Assembly: GCF_025753795.1 (NCBI RefSeq)
Contig: NZ_JAOWPS010000001.1
Coordinates: 1,054,001-1,118,000 of the forward strand
Origin: Mesorhizobium sp. YC-39
GTDB taxonomy: Bacteria; Pseudomonadota; Alphaproteobacteria; Rhizobiales; Rhizobiaceae
Direction of reading: 5' to 3'
DNA: 64,000 bases
Within the stretch, counting starts at the first letter, position 1; each line of letters opens with the position of its first letter. The notes under the pieces are model-generated. The model was given only the letters and a program-made list of their open reading frames with translations. It was not told the DNA's origin and searched no databases. Both the position numbers and the translations under genes were made by a program. Below, piece by piece: positions 49,826-59,086 of this stretch.

Positions 49826-49848
49826 CGCATCCGCAGGGGCGAGGGTCG

Positions 49849-50862
49849 ATGTTCGGAATTGACGCCACCGTATTGGCATTCATCGTGCTCGCAGGCTTCA
49901 GCGCTGGCGGGGTTGCCTATGCTTTTCTGTTCAACCAGATCAGCGAGGAGAAGCAGGTCGGCAGGCGGCTCGAGACGATCAAGACCGCCGAGACGGATCG
50001 TGCCGTCGTCAACGCCTCGCGCGATCGCGTGGCGGAAGCCGCCAAGCGGCGCAAATCGGTGCAGGACTCGCTGAAGGAACTCGAACAGAAGCAGAAATCC
50101 AACCAGCGCATCGTCAAGAAGCCGCCGCTGAAGGCCCAGATCCGCCAGGCGGGCATGAAGGTCTCGCTCGAGCGCTTCTATCTCTATTCGGCCGTCTGCG
50201 GCGTCGTCCTGACGTTTCTTGCTTATTTTATCGGCGCGCCGCTGTTTGTCTTGCCGGGCGTGCTGCTGGTCGGCGCTCTCGGCCTGCCGCGCTGGTTCGT
50301 CTCGTTTTCCCGCGCTCGCCGGATCAAGGCCTTCCTCAACGAATTCCCGAACGCGCTCGACATCATCGTGCGTGCGGTAAAATCGGGCCTGCCGCTGAAC
50401 GACGCCGTCCGCCTGATCGCCAACGAATCTCCTGAACCGGTCAAGACCGAATTCCGCCGCATCGTCGATTCGCAGCAGATGGGCCTGTCGATCCCCGACG
50501 CCAGCCTGCGTATGGCCGAAACCATGCCTTGCACGGAGGCGAGCTTCTTCGGCATCGTTATCCAGATCCAGTCCCAGGCCGGCGGCAATCTTTCCGAGGC
50601 GCTTGGCAATCTTTCGCGCGTGCTTCGCGACCGCAAGAAAATGAAGGCCAAGGTCCAGGCGCTGTCCATGGAAGCGAAGGCGTCCGCCGTGATCATCGGC
50701 GCATTGCCTTTCATCGTCGCCTTTCTCGTCTACCTGACAAGCCCGAACTACATCATGCCGCTGTTCACCACCAGCGCCGGCAATCTGATCCTTGGCTGTT
50801 CGGCCGTCTGGATGTCGATCGGCATCCTGGTGATGCGCAAGATGATGAACTTCGATGTCTAG
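49849..50862 (+). CDS. tadB: Tad inner-membrane platform protein TadB
   Basis: 337-aa GspF/TadB-type membrane protein. A first membrane helix at the N-terminus (LAFIVLAGFSAGGVAYAFL) precedes a basic cytosolic stretch. Two further helices lie around 105-145, then the GspF domain (NALDIIVRAVKSGLPLNDAV), and two C-terminal helices (ALPFIVAFLVYLTSP and NLILGCSAVWMSIGILVM). Works with TadC as the platform for the CpaF motor. Confidence 0.93.
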   Translation: MFGIDATVLAFIVLAGFSAGGVAYAFLFNQISEEKQVGRRLETIKTAETDRAVVNASRDRVAEAAKRRKSVQDSLKELEQKQKSNQRIVKKPPLKAQIRQAGMKVSLERFYLYSAVCGVVLTFLAYFIGAPLFVLPGVLLVGALGLPRWFVSFSRARRIKAFLNEFPNALDIIVRAVKSGLPLNDAVRLIANESPEPVKTEFRRIVDSQQMGLSIPDASLRMAETMPCTEASFFGIVIQIQSQAGGNLSEALGNLSRVLRDRKKMKAKVQALSMEAKASAVIIGALPFIVAFLVYLTSPNYIMPLFTTSAGNLILGCSAVWMSIGILVMRKMMNFDV

Positions 50863-50874
50863 GATTGAAAGCGC

Positions 50875-51891
50875 ATGACCGAACACGTCATCAAGACCCT
50901 TACGGATCCGGCATTGCTGATTGCCATGCTGGTCGCCATCGCCGTGTTTGCGACCGCCATCACGCTGCTGCCCGCCTTTGGTGGAAACCAGCTCAAGACG
51001 CGCATGAGATCCGTTGCGCTGGAGCGTGACGAGTTGCGCGCCAAGCAGCGCGCGCGGCTGGCCGCCGAGGCCGATCGCCGTCGCAAGGGCCTGCGCGAGG
51101 AACAATCGATCGGCATGCGCAACATCGTCGACCGCCTCGATCTGAGGCGCGCCTTGGCCGATGAAGGCACGCTGCAGAAGCTCAAAGTGGCGGGCTTTCG
51201 CGGGCAAAACCCGCTGACGCGCTTCCTGTTCTTCCGCCTGGTCTTGCCTTTTGTCGGCTTCGCGTTGGCTGCCGTTTACCTGTTCGTGCTGGGCGGATTG
51301 CCCGAGCAGCCGCTTTTGATCAAGATATTCGTCTGCATCGTCGTTGCCTATGCGGGCTTTTACGCGCCTGTGCTCTATGTCAACAACCGAGCCACCAAGC
51401 GCAAGCAGTCGATCCAGATGGCCTGGCCCGACGCGCTCGACCTGATGCTGATCTGCGTCGAGTCAGGCATGTCGGTAGAGGCGGCACTCCGCAGGGTCGC
51501 TGACGAGATCGGTGCACAGTCGGTAGCGCTCGCTGAAGAGTTCATTCTGACCAATGCCGAGCTTTCCTATTTGCAGGAACGCAAGCAGGCTTACGAAAAC
51601 CTTGCAAGCCGCACCGGCCTGGAATCGGTGAAATCGGTATCGCAGGCGCTGGTCCAGGCCGAGCGCTACGGCACGCCGGTGGCGCATGCACTGCGCGTAC
51701 TTGCCGCCGAAAGCCGTGACATGCGCATGAACGCCGCCGAGAAGAAGGCGGCGGCCTTGCCGCCCAAGCTCACCGTGCCGATGATCCTGTTCTTCCTGCC
51801 GGTGCTGTTCGCCATCATTCTGGGGCCTGCAGGCATCCAGGTGAGCCAGCAAGGCATCTTCGGCGACCAGCCGAAAACCAGCAGCGAGTAG
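50875..51891 (+). CDS. tadC: Tad inner-membrane platform protein TadC
   Basis: 338-aa homologue of TadB with the same GspF domain (WPDALDLMLICVESGMSVEAAL). An N-terminal helix (IAMLVAIAVFATAITLLPAF), a middle helical pair (~120-170) and a C-terminal helix (MILFFLPVLFAIILGPAGIQ) follow the TadB layout. 12 bp after tadB. Last plus-strand gene of the locus; the next gene (TadD-like) is convergent. Confidence 0.93.
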   Translation: MTEHVIKTLTDPALLIAMLVAIAVFATAITLLPAFGGNQLKTRMRSVALERDELRAKQRARLAAEADRRRKGLREEQSIGMRNIVDRLDLRRALADEGTLQKLKVAGFRGQNPLTRFLFFRLVLPFVGFALAAVYLFVLGGLPEQPLLIKIFVCIVVAYAGFYAPVLYVNNRATKRKQSIQMAWPDALDLMLICVESGMSVEAALRRVADEIGAQSVALAEEFILTNAELSYLQERKQAYENLASRTGLESVKSVSQALVQAERYGTPVAHALRVLAAESRDMRMNAAEKKAAALPPKLTVPMILFFLPVLFAIILGPAGIQVSQQGIFGDQPKTSSE

Positions 51892-52013
51892 CCGAGCCAA
51901 GGCGCCGATACATGCGAAAGCCGCAGTGCGGATGCAACGCGGTCTTGGTATTTCCGGCATATCGAATTGAGTGTTGGCGGGGCTGGCATCGTTCGATGCA
52001 GAGGGCCGCGCGA

Positions 52014-52841
52014 TCAGTTGGTGGCGGGCTTTGCCTTGTCCTGGTCCTTGAGCTGGCTCCAGGCATTTTGCTGGGCAAGCATCTGGCGAAGGTAGGCGAC
52101 ATTCGCCTGCGCCTGATCGGGCGACAGTTCCTGAGAAGCGATCTTCTCGGCCTCGTCGAAGCGGCCCTGCAGGCCGACGACCAGCGCCAGGTTCTGGCGG
52201 ACACGGCTGTCGGCGTTCGGCTGCTGGGCTGCCGAACGCATATAGGTCTCAGCCGTGCGCAGATCGCCTTCCAGCACATAGGACATGCCGAGATTGGAAA
52301 GGATCGAGGGTTCGTTCGGCTTTAGGTCCAGCGCCTTGCGGTAATTCTGGCGCGCTTCGTCCTTCTGGCCGAGCTGGTCGAGAATGGCGGCCTCCGCCGA
52401 TACCAGCTTCCAGTCCGGATATTCCGGCGTTTGCGCGCGGCGCACGGCATCGAGAGCTGGCTCGAACTGGCCGTTGGCGGCCAGCGCCTTGCCATAGGCG
52501 GCAAGCACGTCGCGGTCCTTTGGCAAGGCGATCGCCAGCTTGCGCATCACGGCGAGCGACTGGTCGGCGTCGCCATCCATTTGCAGCGCCGCCGCATAAT
52601 TCGTTGCGATCCGCTTGTCGTTGGGATTCCTGGCATAGGATTGGCCGAGCGCGACCGTAGCATTGTGCAATTCGCCAGCCGCCATGGTTTCCAGCGGTTT
52701 GCCGCTGGAACGCGCGATCGAGCCGGTCGTGAGCTTGCTGGTTCCGCAGCCGGCGACACTGGCTGCAAGCGTCACCATCAGCGCGGTGGTGATCAGCCGT
52801 TTTCCCGTGGCGTGCATCATTCGGTTGGTCGGCATCAACAT
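52014..52841 (-). CDS. tadD: TadD-like TPR lipoprotein
   Basis: 275-aa outer-membrane lipoprotein with TPR repeats. The lipobox is LAASVAGC (Cys ~32), followed by about five tetratricopeptide units (ATVALGQSYARNPNDKRIATNYAA, WKLVSAEAAILDQLGQKDEA, PSILSNLGMSYVLEGDL). TadD is the usual pilotin-like assembly partner of the Tad secretin. Several in-frame Met codons (52841, 52835, 52820, 52817) precede the hydrophobic stretch, so the start is uncertain. It is on the opposite strand to cpaB-tadC. Confidence 0.88.
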   Translation of the reverse strand: MLMPTNRMMHATGKRLITTALMVTLAASVAGCGTSKLTTGSIARSSGKPLETMAAGELHNATVALGQSYARNPNDKRIATNYAAALQMDGDADQSLAVMRKLAIALPKDRDVLAAYGKALAANGQFEPALDAVRRAQTPEYPDWKLVSAEAAILDQLGQKDEARQNYRKALDLKPNEPSILSNLGMSYVLEGDLRTAETYMRSAAQQPNADSRVRQNLALVVGLQGRFDEAEKIASQELSPDQAQANVAYLRQMLAQQNAWSQLKDQDKAKPATN

Positions 52842-52953
52842 CGGCCTCTATCCGTGCGCGCGGCCATTGCGTGGCCATCTTCCCTCCCAAAGAAATATTC
52901 TGTTAACCCTAACGGAGAGTTAAGAAACGCCGACTCAAAGCCGGAGACCATTG

Positions 52954-54321
52954 ATGCCTGTAGAACTCATCGAGACGAAACCGAAGAACGCGTTGCCGGT
53001 GCATCTGGTCGCTAGGGACGGCCTTGAGGCAGCTGACCTTGCGCCATCGTCGGCCGCCTGGGCGAGAGCCAATGGTTTTTCCGGCGAGGCGGGCAGGACG
53101 CTGATCGTGCCCGGCGAAAACGGCGCGCTGGCCGGAGCGCTGTTCGGCATCGGCGAGGGCGACAGCGCACTTGCTGTCGGCGCGCTGGCGAGAGCCTTGC
53201 CGGAAGGCGACTGGCATTTCGCCTCCGCACTGGCCGAACCGGAACTTGCGGCCATTGCACTGGTTCTCGGCGGCTACCTCTTCACCCGCTACGGCAAGAA
53301 GCCCGGCAAGGCGCTGCGTTTTTCGCTGCCGTCCGGCGCTGAAGCGGCTTATGTTCGCCGCATCGCCGATGGCGTTTTCCTGACGCGCGATCTGGTCAAC
53401 ACGCCGACCAGCGACATGGGGCCGGACGAGCTGGAGAATGCTGTTCGGACCTTGGCCAAGAGGTACAAGGCTGAAGTGTCGGTGACCAAGGGCGACGATC
53501 TTCTCAAGAAGAATTTTCCGATGATCCACGCGGTCGGCCGTGCCTCGGCCGATGCGCCGCGTCTGATCGACATGATCTGGGGACCAAAGAACGCGCCGAA
53601 GGTGACGCTGGTCGGCAAGGGCGTCTGCTTCGACACCGGCGGCCTCGACATCAAGCCGTCATCGGGCATGCTGTTGATGAAGAAGGATATGGGCGGCGCC
53701 GCCAATGTCCTGGGTCTCGCTTCGATGATCATGGCCGCCGGGCCGAAGGTTCGGCTGCGCGTGCTGATCCCGGCGGTCGAGAATTCCATCGCCGGCAACG
53801 CCTTCCGGCCCGGCGATGTGCTGGCGAGCCGCAAGGGCATCACCGTCGAGATCGGCAATACCGACGCCGAGGGGCGGCTGGTGCTGGCGGATGCACTGGC
53901 GCTGGCCGATGACGAGGAGCCACAATTGCTGGTCGACATGGCGACCCTGACGGGGGCCGCACGGGTCGCGCTCGGGCCCGACTTGCCGCCCTTCTACACC
54001 GGCGATGACACGCTGGCATCCGAACTGGCGGCGGCCTCGATCGCGGTCGAGGATCCGCTGTGGCGCATGCCGCTTTGGCGGCCTTATGATGCAAAGCTGT
54101 CGTCGAAGATCGCCGACATCAACAATGTCACCACTGACGGGTTCGCCGGTTCGATCACCGCGGCACTGTTCCTCAAGCGCTTTGTCGAGAAAACGGTCTC
54201 CTGGGCGCATTTCGACATCTTCGCCTGGAACCCGGCCGATCGTTCCTACGGTCCGGCCGGCGGCGAAGCGCAAGGCATCCGCGCGCTGGAGAATGTGATC
54301 TCAAAACGCTTTCGGTCATAG
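52954..54321 (+). CDS. M17-family leucyl aminopeptidase
   Basis: 455-aa cytosolic metallo-aminopeptidase. The family signature NTDAEGRLVLADAL is intact, and so are GKGVCFDTGGLDIKPSSGML and KKDMGGAANV with the metal-binding Lys/Asp. The protein has the short N-terminal domain of the alphaproteobacterial M17 subgroup. ATG 52954 chosen over the TTG one codon upstream. A GGAG box is not obvious. Divergent from tadD; followed by the MarR-like gene after 57 bp. Confidence 0.93.
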   Translation: MPVELIETKPKNALPVHLVARDGLEAADLAPSSAAWARANGFSGEAGRTLIVPGENGALAGALFGIGEGDSALAVGALARALPEGDWHFASALAEPELAAIALVLGGYLFTRYGKKPGKALRFSLPSGAEAAYVRRIADGVFLTRDLVNTPTSDMGPDELENAVRTLAKRYKAEVSVTKGDDLLKKNFPMIHAVGRASADAPRLIDMIWGPKNAPKVTLVGKGVCFDTGGLDIKPSSGMLLMKKDMGGAANVLGLASMIMAAGPKVRLRVLIPAVENSIAGNAFRPGDVLASRKGITVEIGNTDAEGRLVLADALALADDEEPQLLVDMATLTGAARVALGPDLPPFYTGDDTLASELAAASIAVEDPLWRMPLWRPYDAKLSSKIADINNVTTDGFAGSITAALFLKRFVEKTVSWAHFDIFAWNPADRSYGPAGGEAQGIRALENVISKRFRS

Positions 54322-54378
54322 CCAACGAAGGTTCGCGACTGAAACGGAACCGAAACAATTTGCCGTCATGTTGGCCGG

Positions 54379-54729
54379 ATGTCGATCGCGATGCGTCCGA
54401 GCCAGGCCATGCGACTGTGGCAGCAGGTGATGCTGTCGCAGGTGCGCGAAGGCGCGCCTGATCTCACCATGCGCCAGACGGCGATCCTGTTCACCATCTA
54501 TCTCGATCCGCCGCCGCATACGGTGCGCGGGCTGGCCGCGCGGCTCAACGTCACCAAGCCGGTCATCACCCGAGCGCTCGACACGATGGGCGCGCTGAAG
54601 CTGGTCTCGCGTCATCGCGACGAACTCGACAAGCGCAACGTGCTGGTCAAGCGCACGGTCGAAGGCGCGCTCTTTGTCGAGCGCTTTGGTGATGGTATCA
54701 TCGCCAGAGCCCTGGAACTGCCCATCTAG
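54379..54729 (+). CDS. MarR-like winged-helix protein
   Basis: 116-aa protein with a MarR/winged-helix core: LTMRQTAILFTIYLDPPPHTVRGLAARL and VTKPVITRALDTMGALKLVSR. It is shorter than typical MarR regulators (~140 aa) and may lack the dimerisation tail. Start ATG 54379 or 54391. Lies between the aminopeptidase and an NlpC/P60 gene; the three plus the helicase run in the same direction and may share transcription. Targets unknown. Confidence 0.8.
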   Translation: MSIAMRPSQAMRLWQQVMLSQVREGAPDLTMRQTAILFTIYLDPPPHTVRGLAARLNVTKPVITRALDTMGALKLVSRHRDELDKRNVLVKRTVEGALFVERFGDGIIARALELPI

Positions 54730-54769
54730 GGCAAAAGATCAAACGCCAAGATAGAACAGAGTTGCCGAT

Positions 54770-55630
54770 TTGACTGCCCGTGACGCCCGCCTCCACGCCT
54801 TCCGTTCCGACCTCGCCGACGCTCGGCTGAAGGGCGAGGTTGCCGCGGACCGTTTCGTCGCCGGTCGGCCGGCGCGGATCACTGCGTCAGTGGCCGACAT
54901 ACGCAAGGCGCCGCGCCCCGATGCCGGCGTCAATACCCAAGCCCTGTTCGGTGACGATGTCCTCGTCTTCGAGGACGTCGAAGGCTGGGCCTGGATCCAG
55001 GCTGAGCGCGACGGCTATGTCGGCTATGTCGCCGACACTGTGCTTGGCGCGCGCGACCATGCGCCGACCCATGTCGTTTCGGTGCCGCGCACCTTCCTCT
55101 ATCCCGGCCCGGATTTGCGGTTTCCCATCAATGGACAACTCTCGATGGGATCGGCGGTGACGGTCACGGGTGCTGCCGAAACGCGCGGAACGCACTATGC
55201 GCTGCTGCCATCCGGCGAGGCGATCGTATCGGGCCATTTGCGGCCAGTCGGCGAAGCGGCCGCCGACTATGTCGCTGTCGCGGAGGCCTTTCTCGGTACA
55301 CCTTATCTATGGGGTGGTGCCTCCGGCTTCGGCATCGACTGCTCCGGCCTCGTGCAATTGGCGATGCGCATGGCCGGCCAGCAAGTGCTGCGCGATTCCG
55401 ACATGCAGGCGGCGACCATCGGCGAGCCGCTCGATCCCGGCCCGGATTTTGCCAGGCTGCGGCGCGGCGACCTGGTGTTCTGGAAAGGCCATGTCGCTGT
55501 AATGACCGATGCGAAGACCATGATCCACGCCAACGGCCACACCATGCTGGTCTCGCGCGAGGGGTTCAAGGATGCCGTTGCCCGTATCGGCTATCTCTAT
55601 GGTGGGCCAACGGGGTTCCGACGGCCGTAG
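54770..55630 (+). CDS. NlpC/P60 (C40) family cell-wall hydrolase
   Basis: 286-aa cysteine peptidase. Two SH3-like domains (~30-150, including RITASVADIRKAP and DVEGWAWIQAERDGYVGYV) precede the C40 catalytic domain. The catalytic Cys is in GIDCSGLVQLAMRMAG, the His in KGHVAVMTD, and the third polar residue is the His of MIHANGHTM. Such enzymes cut gamma-D-Glu-mDAP bonds in peptidoglycan. No signal peptide is visible, so it may act on recycled muropeptides or be exported otherwise. Start TTG 54770. Confidence 0.87.
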   Translation: MTARDARLHAFRSDLADARLKGEVAADRFVAGRPARITASVADIRKAPRPDAGVNTQALFGDDVLVFEDVEGWAWIQAERDGYVGYVADTVLGARDHAPTHVVSVPRTFLYPGPDLRFPINGQLSMGSAVTVTGAAETRGTHYALLPSGEAIVSGHLRPVGEAAADYVAVAEAFLGTPYLWGGASGFGIDCSGLVQLAMRMAGQQVLRDSDMQAATIGEPLDPGPDFARLRRGDLVFWKGHVAVMTDAKTMIHANGHTMLVSREGFKDAVARIGYLYGGPTGFRRP

Positions 55631-55731
55631 GAAGAGAGCTTGTCCTTCCCCACAAGGGGGAAGGGAAAGAACGATCACCTTTTGTTCCGATTCTGCTTGG
55701 CGATTGCGCGCCGTCGCGCTACCTCTGGCGC

Positions 55732-58266
55732 GTGACAGAGCAGCCACGCCTTGCCGACCGGAATGCCGCCGTTCTCCTGCCGGAGCCATTCGTCAAATGG
55801 TTCGGGGAAAAGGGCTGGTCGCCGCGCGCTCATCAGATCGAGTTGCTGGCAAGGGCACAGGCAGGGCAGTCGGTGCTGCTGATCGCGCCGACCGGCGCCG
55901 GCAAGACGCTGGCCGGGTTCATGCCGTCACTGACTGAGCTGGCCAGTCGGCCGAGGCGGAAACCGGGACAGGCGCATCGCGGCATCCATACGCTCTACAT
56001 CTCGCCGCTGAAGGCGTTGGCCGTCGATATCGAACGCAATCTTGGCAAGCCGGTGGAGGAGATCGGCCTGCCCGTCACCATCGAGACGCGCACCGGCGAC
56101 ACCCCCGCCCACAAGCGCCAGCGCCAGAAGCTGGTGCCGCCCGACATCCTGCTCACCACTCCCGAGCAACTGGCGCTGCTCATCGCGGCACCCGATGCCC
56201 GGCGCTTCTTCGAGGATCTGCGCTACGTCATATTCGACGAACTGCATTCACTGGTGACCTCAAAGCGCGGGCATCTGCTGGCGCTCGGCCTGGCGCGGCT
56301 GCGCGGCTACGTGCCTGGCCTGCAAACGATCGGGCTTTCCGCTACTGTCGCCGAGCCCGACGAATTGCGCCGCTGGCTGGTTGGGCAGAACCCGCCCAAG
56401 AACTCAGAAAGCCCCGCCATGGCCGGGCTGATCACCGTCGCCGGCGGAGCGAAGCCCGACATCTCCATCCTCGACTCGCAGGAGCGCGTGCCGTGGTCCG
56501 GCCATTCGGCGCGCTACGCCATTCCCGAAATCTACGAGGCGATCAAAAAGCATCGCACCACGCTTCTGTTCGTCAACACCCGCAGCCAGGCCGAACTGCT
56601 GTTCCAGGAATTGTGGCGGGCCAATGAGGACGCGCTGCCGATTGCGCTGCATCATGGCTCGCTCGACGTCGGCCAGCGCCGGCGGGTCGAGAAGGCGATG
56701 GGCGAGAATGCATTGCGCGCCATCGTCGCCACCTCGACGCTCGACCTCGGCATCGACTGGGGCGATGTCGATCTGGTCGTGCATGTCGGCGCGCCGAAGG
56801 GGGCGAGCCGGCTGGCGCAGCGCATCGGCCGCGCCAACCACCGCATGGACGAGCCGTCCAAGGCGATCCTGATCCCGGCCAACCGCTTCGAGGTGCTGGA
56901 GTGCCGGGCGGCGCTCGACGCCAACTATCTCGGTGCGCAGGACACGCCGCCATTGATCAAGGGTGCGCTCGACGTGCTCTCGCAGCATGTGCTGGGCGTT
57001 GCGTGCGGCGCGCCTTTCGATGCCGATCTGTTGTTCGAGGAGGTGCGCGGCGCAGCACCCTATGCGGCCCTGGAGCGCGAGACCTTCGATCGGGTCGTCG
57101 ACTTCGTCGCCACCGGCGGTTACGCGCTGAAGAACTACGAACGTTACGCCCGCATTCGCAGGACGGTCGATGGGCTGTGGCGCGTGTCGCATCCGCGCGT
57201 CGCGCAGCAATATCGTCTGAATGTCGGCACTATCGTCGAAATGCCGGAGCTCAACGTGCGCTATGTCAGGCAGGGGCGTGGCATGGCTGGGCGTGGCGGT
57301 CCGGTGCTCGGCAAGATCGAGGAGTATTTCGCCGAAACCTTGCGGCCCGGCGACAATTTTTTATTTGCCGGCAAGGTTCTTCGCTTCGAGGGCATCCGCG
57401 AAAACGAATGCGTCGTCTCCAACGGCGCCGGCGCCAACATCATCGTGCCCTCCTATGCCGGCGGCAAGTTTCCGTTGTCGACCTATCTGGCCGACCAGGT
57501 GCGCGGCATGCTGGCCGATTCCAGCCGCTGGCAGGCGCTACCCGAACAGGTGGCCGACTGGCTCCGACTGCAGAAGGAAAAATCAGTGCTGCCCAAGCGC
57601 GGCGACCTGCTGGTCGAGACCTTTCCGCGCGGCAACCGGCACTACATGGTCGCCTATCCCTTCGAGGGCAGGTTGGCGCACCAGACGCTCGGCATGCTGT
57701 TGACCCGGCGGTTGGAGCGCGCGGGCGCGCGGCCGCTAGGCTTTGTCGCCACCGATTATTCGCTTGCGGTCTGGGCGCTGGACGACATGGCGGCGCTGTT
57801 CAAGGCGAAAAAGCCCTCGCTCGGCGCGCTGTTCGACGAGGACATGCTGGGCGACGATCTCGAGGCCTGGCTGAACGACAGCTGGATGCTGAAGCGAACC
57901 TTCCGCACCTGCGCGGTCATCGCCGGGCTGATCGAGAAGCGCTTTCCCGGGCAGGAGAAGAGCGGCCGCCAGGTGACAGTGTCGGCCGACCTGATCTACG
58001 ACGTGCTGCGCAGCCACGAGCCGGACCATATCCTTTTGCAGGCGACGCGCACGGACGCTTCGGCTGGGCTGCTCGATGTCAGCAGACTTGCCGAGATGCT
58101 CTCGCGCGTGCGCGGTCGAATCGTGCATAAGCATCTCGAACAGATTTCGCCGCTGGCGATACCGGTGATGCTGGAGATCGGCAAGGAACCCGTCAATGGC
58201 GGCGCCAACGAGACGCTGCTGATGGAAGCCGCCGATCTGGTCGAGGAGGCCATGGGCCGAGGATAG
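55732..58266 (+). CDS. Ligase-associated Lhr-like DEXH helicase
   Basis: 844-aa superfamily-2 helicase of the Lhr-core type found with ATP-dependent DNA ligases. Walker A is APTGAGKTLAGF, the DExH box is FDELHSL, motif III is GLSATV and motif VI is QRIGRANHRMDEPS. The C-terminal winged-helix and Lhr-specific domain follow (~500-844). Start GTG 55732 (VTEQPRLADR); the frame is open far upstream through the peptidase gene but is not coding there. pdeM follows after 100 bp. The expected ligase and metallo-beta-lactamase nuclease partners are not in this window. Confidence 0.92.
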   Translation: MTEQPRLADRNAAVLLPEPFVKWFGEKGWSPRAHQIELLARAQAGQSVLLIAPTGAGKTLAGFMPSLTELASRPRRKPGQAHRGIHTLYISPLKALAVDIERNLGKPVEEIGLPVTIETRTGDTPAHKRQRQKLVPPDILLTTPEQLALLIAAPDARRFFEDLRYVIFDELHSLVTSKRGHLLALGLARLRGYVPGLQTIGLSATVAEPDELRRWLVGQNPPKNSESPAMAGLITVAGGAKPDISILDSQERVPWSGHSARYAIPEIYEAIKKHRTTLLFVNTRSQAELLFQELWRANEDALPIALHHGSLDVGQRRRVEKAMGENALRAIVATSTLDLGIDWGDVDLVVHVGAPKGASRLAQRIGRANHRMDEPSKAILIPANRFEVLECRAALDANYLGAQDTPPLIKGALDVLSQHVLGVACGAPFDADLLFEEVRGAAPYAALERETFDRVVDFVATGGYALKNYERYARIRRTVDGLWRVSHPRVAQQYRLNVGTIVEMPELNVRYVRQGRGMAGRGGPVLGKIEEYFAETLRPGDNFLFAGKVLRFEGIRENECVVSNGAGANIIVPSYAGGKFPLSTYLADQVRGMLADSSRWQALPEQVADWLRLQKEKSVLPKRGDLLVETFPRGNRHYMVAYPFEGRLAHQTLGMLLTRRLERAGARPLGFVATDYSLAVWALDDMAALFKAKKPSLGALFDEDMLGDDLEAWLNDSWMLKRTFRTCAVIAGLIEKRFPGQEKSGRQVTVSADLIYDVLRSHEPDHILLQATRTDASAGLLDVSRLAEMLSRVRGRIVHKHLEQISPLAIPVMLEIGKEPVNGGANETLLMEAADLVEEAMGRG

Positions 58267-58292
58267 AAGCAATTCCAGGAAGAGTGTGTAGC

Positions 58293-58332
58293 GGTTTTCC
58301 CGGGAAAAACGCGTAGCGCTTTCCCTAGGGAA
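58293..58332 (+). repeat. Palindromic sequences between the helicase and pdeM genes
   Basis: GGTTTTCCCGGGAAAAAC (58293-58310) and TTTCCCTAGGGAA (58320-58332), two imperfect palindromes joined by GCGTAGCGC. Similar in style to other short rhizobial palindromes, with no T tract. Probably read through, since pdeM starts 35 bp later. Confidence 0.5.
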
Positions 58333-58366
58333 TCGCGCAAAACAGAAGATTGAAAGTGACGAGGGG

Positions 58367-59083
58367 ATGAATTTTTCGCTGGCGCGCGCATCGCTGATCG
58401 CCGAGGCCGACATGGTCGGCATCGCCGGCGAGCGTGCGGTCTGCGATCGGCGCGGTGTGCTCTATTTTCCCGAACTTAGGCTCCTGGCGGTGTCGGACCT
58501 GCATCTGGAAAAAGGCTCATCGCTGGCGCGACGCGGCGCGCTGATCCCGCCCTATGACACTGGTGCGACCTTGCTCAGGCTGCAGGCGGTGATCGCTGAC
58601 TATCAGCCGGCGATCGTCATCAGCCTGGGCGATTCATTCCACGACGGCGGCGGTGCCGAGCGCATGCACCAAAGCTTCCGCGAGCGGTTGGAAGCGTTGA
58701 TGGCCGGCCGCGACTGGTTCTGGGTCGCCGGTAACCATGACCCGGACGCGCCAGCCGACCTGCCAGGCGAGACCGTGCGGGAACTTGCCATCGGTTCGTT
58801 GCTGTTCCGGCACGAGCCTTCCGCAGTCAGGGTTGAGGGCGAAATCGCTGGCCACCTGCATCCTTGCGCCCGCATCGTCCAGCGTGGGCGCTCGGTACGG
58901 CGGCGCTGCTTTGCCGCTGATGGCGGCCGCATGATCATGCCGGCCTTCGGCGCCTATACCGGCTCGCTCAACGTGCTCGACCGTGCCTATGCCGGGCTGT
59001 TCCGCCGCGAGACGCTTATGGCCTACATGCTGGGCGCTGAACGCATCTTCGCGATTTCGCATGCGATGCTGCGGCCGGGCTGA
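58367..59083 (+). CDS. pdeM: Ligase-associated DNA damage response endonuclease PdeM
   Basis: 238-aa calcineurin-like phosphoesterase. Metal motifs in order: SDLHLEKG, GDSFHDGGG, GNHDPDAP, and the C-terminal GHLHPCARI. PdeM proteins belong to the LHR/ATP-ligase DNA repair cassette, consistent with the helicase gene directly upstream. Start ATG 58367 with GAGGGG upstream. Followed by a convergent oxidoreductase gene. Confidence 0.92.
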   Translation: MNFSLARASLIAEADMVGIAGERAVCDRRGVLYFPELRLLAVSDLHLEKGSSLARRGALIPPYDTGATLLRLQAVIADYQPAIVISLGDSFHDGGGAERMHQSFRERLEALMAGRDWFWVAGNHDPDAPADLPGETVRELAIGSLLFRHEPSAVRVEGEIAGHLHPCARIVQRGRSVRRRCFAADGGRMIMPAFGAYTGSLNVLDRAYAGLFRRETLMAYMLGAERIFAISHAMLRPG

Positions 59084-59086
59084 GTC

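Noticed and set aside
48008..49879. Long antisense reading frame (623 codons) opposite cpaF
   Set aside because: It mirrors the strongly conserved cpaF gene, has no domain character, and such long antisense frames are common in GC-rich coding DNA.
55309..55731. Upstream extension of the helicase gene through the peptidase gene
   Set aside because: The frame is open but lies antiphase over the conserved C40 domain; GTG 55732 gives a product that starts in family character.
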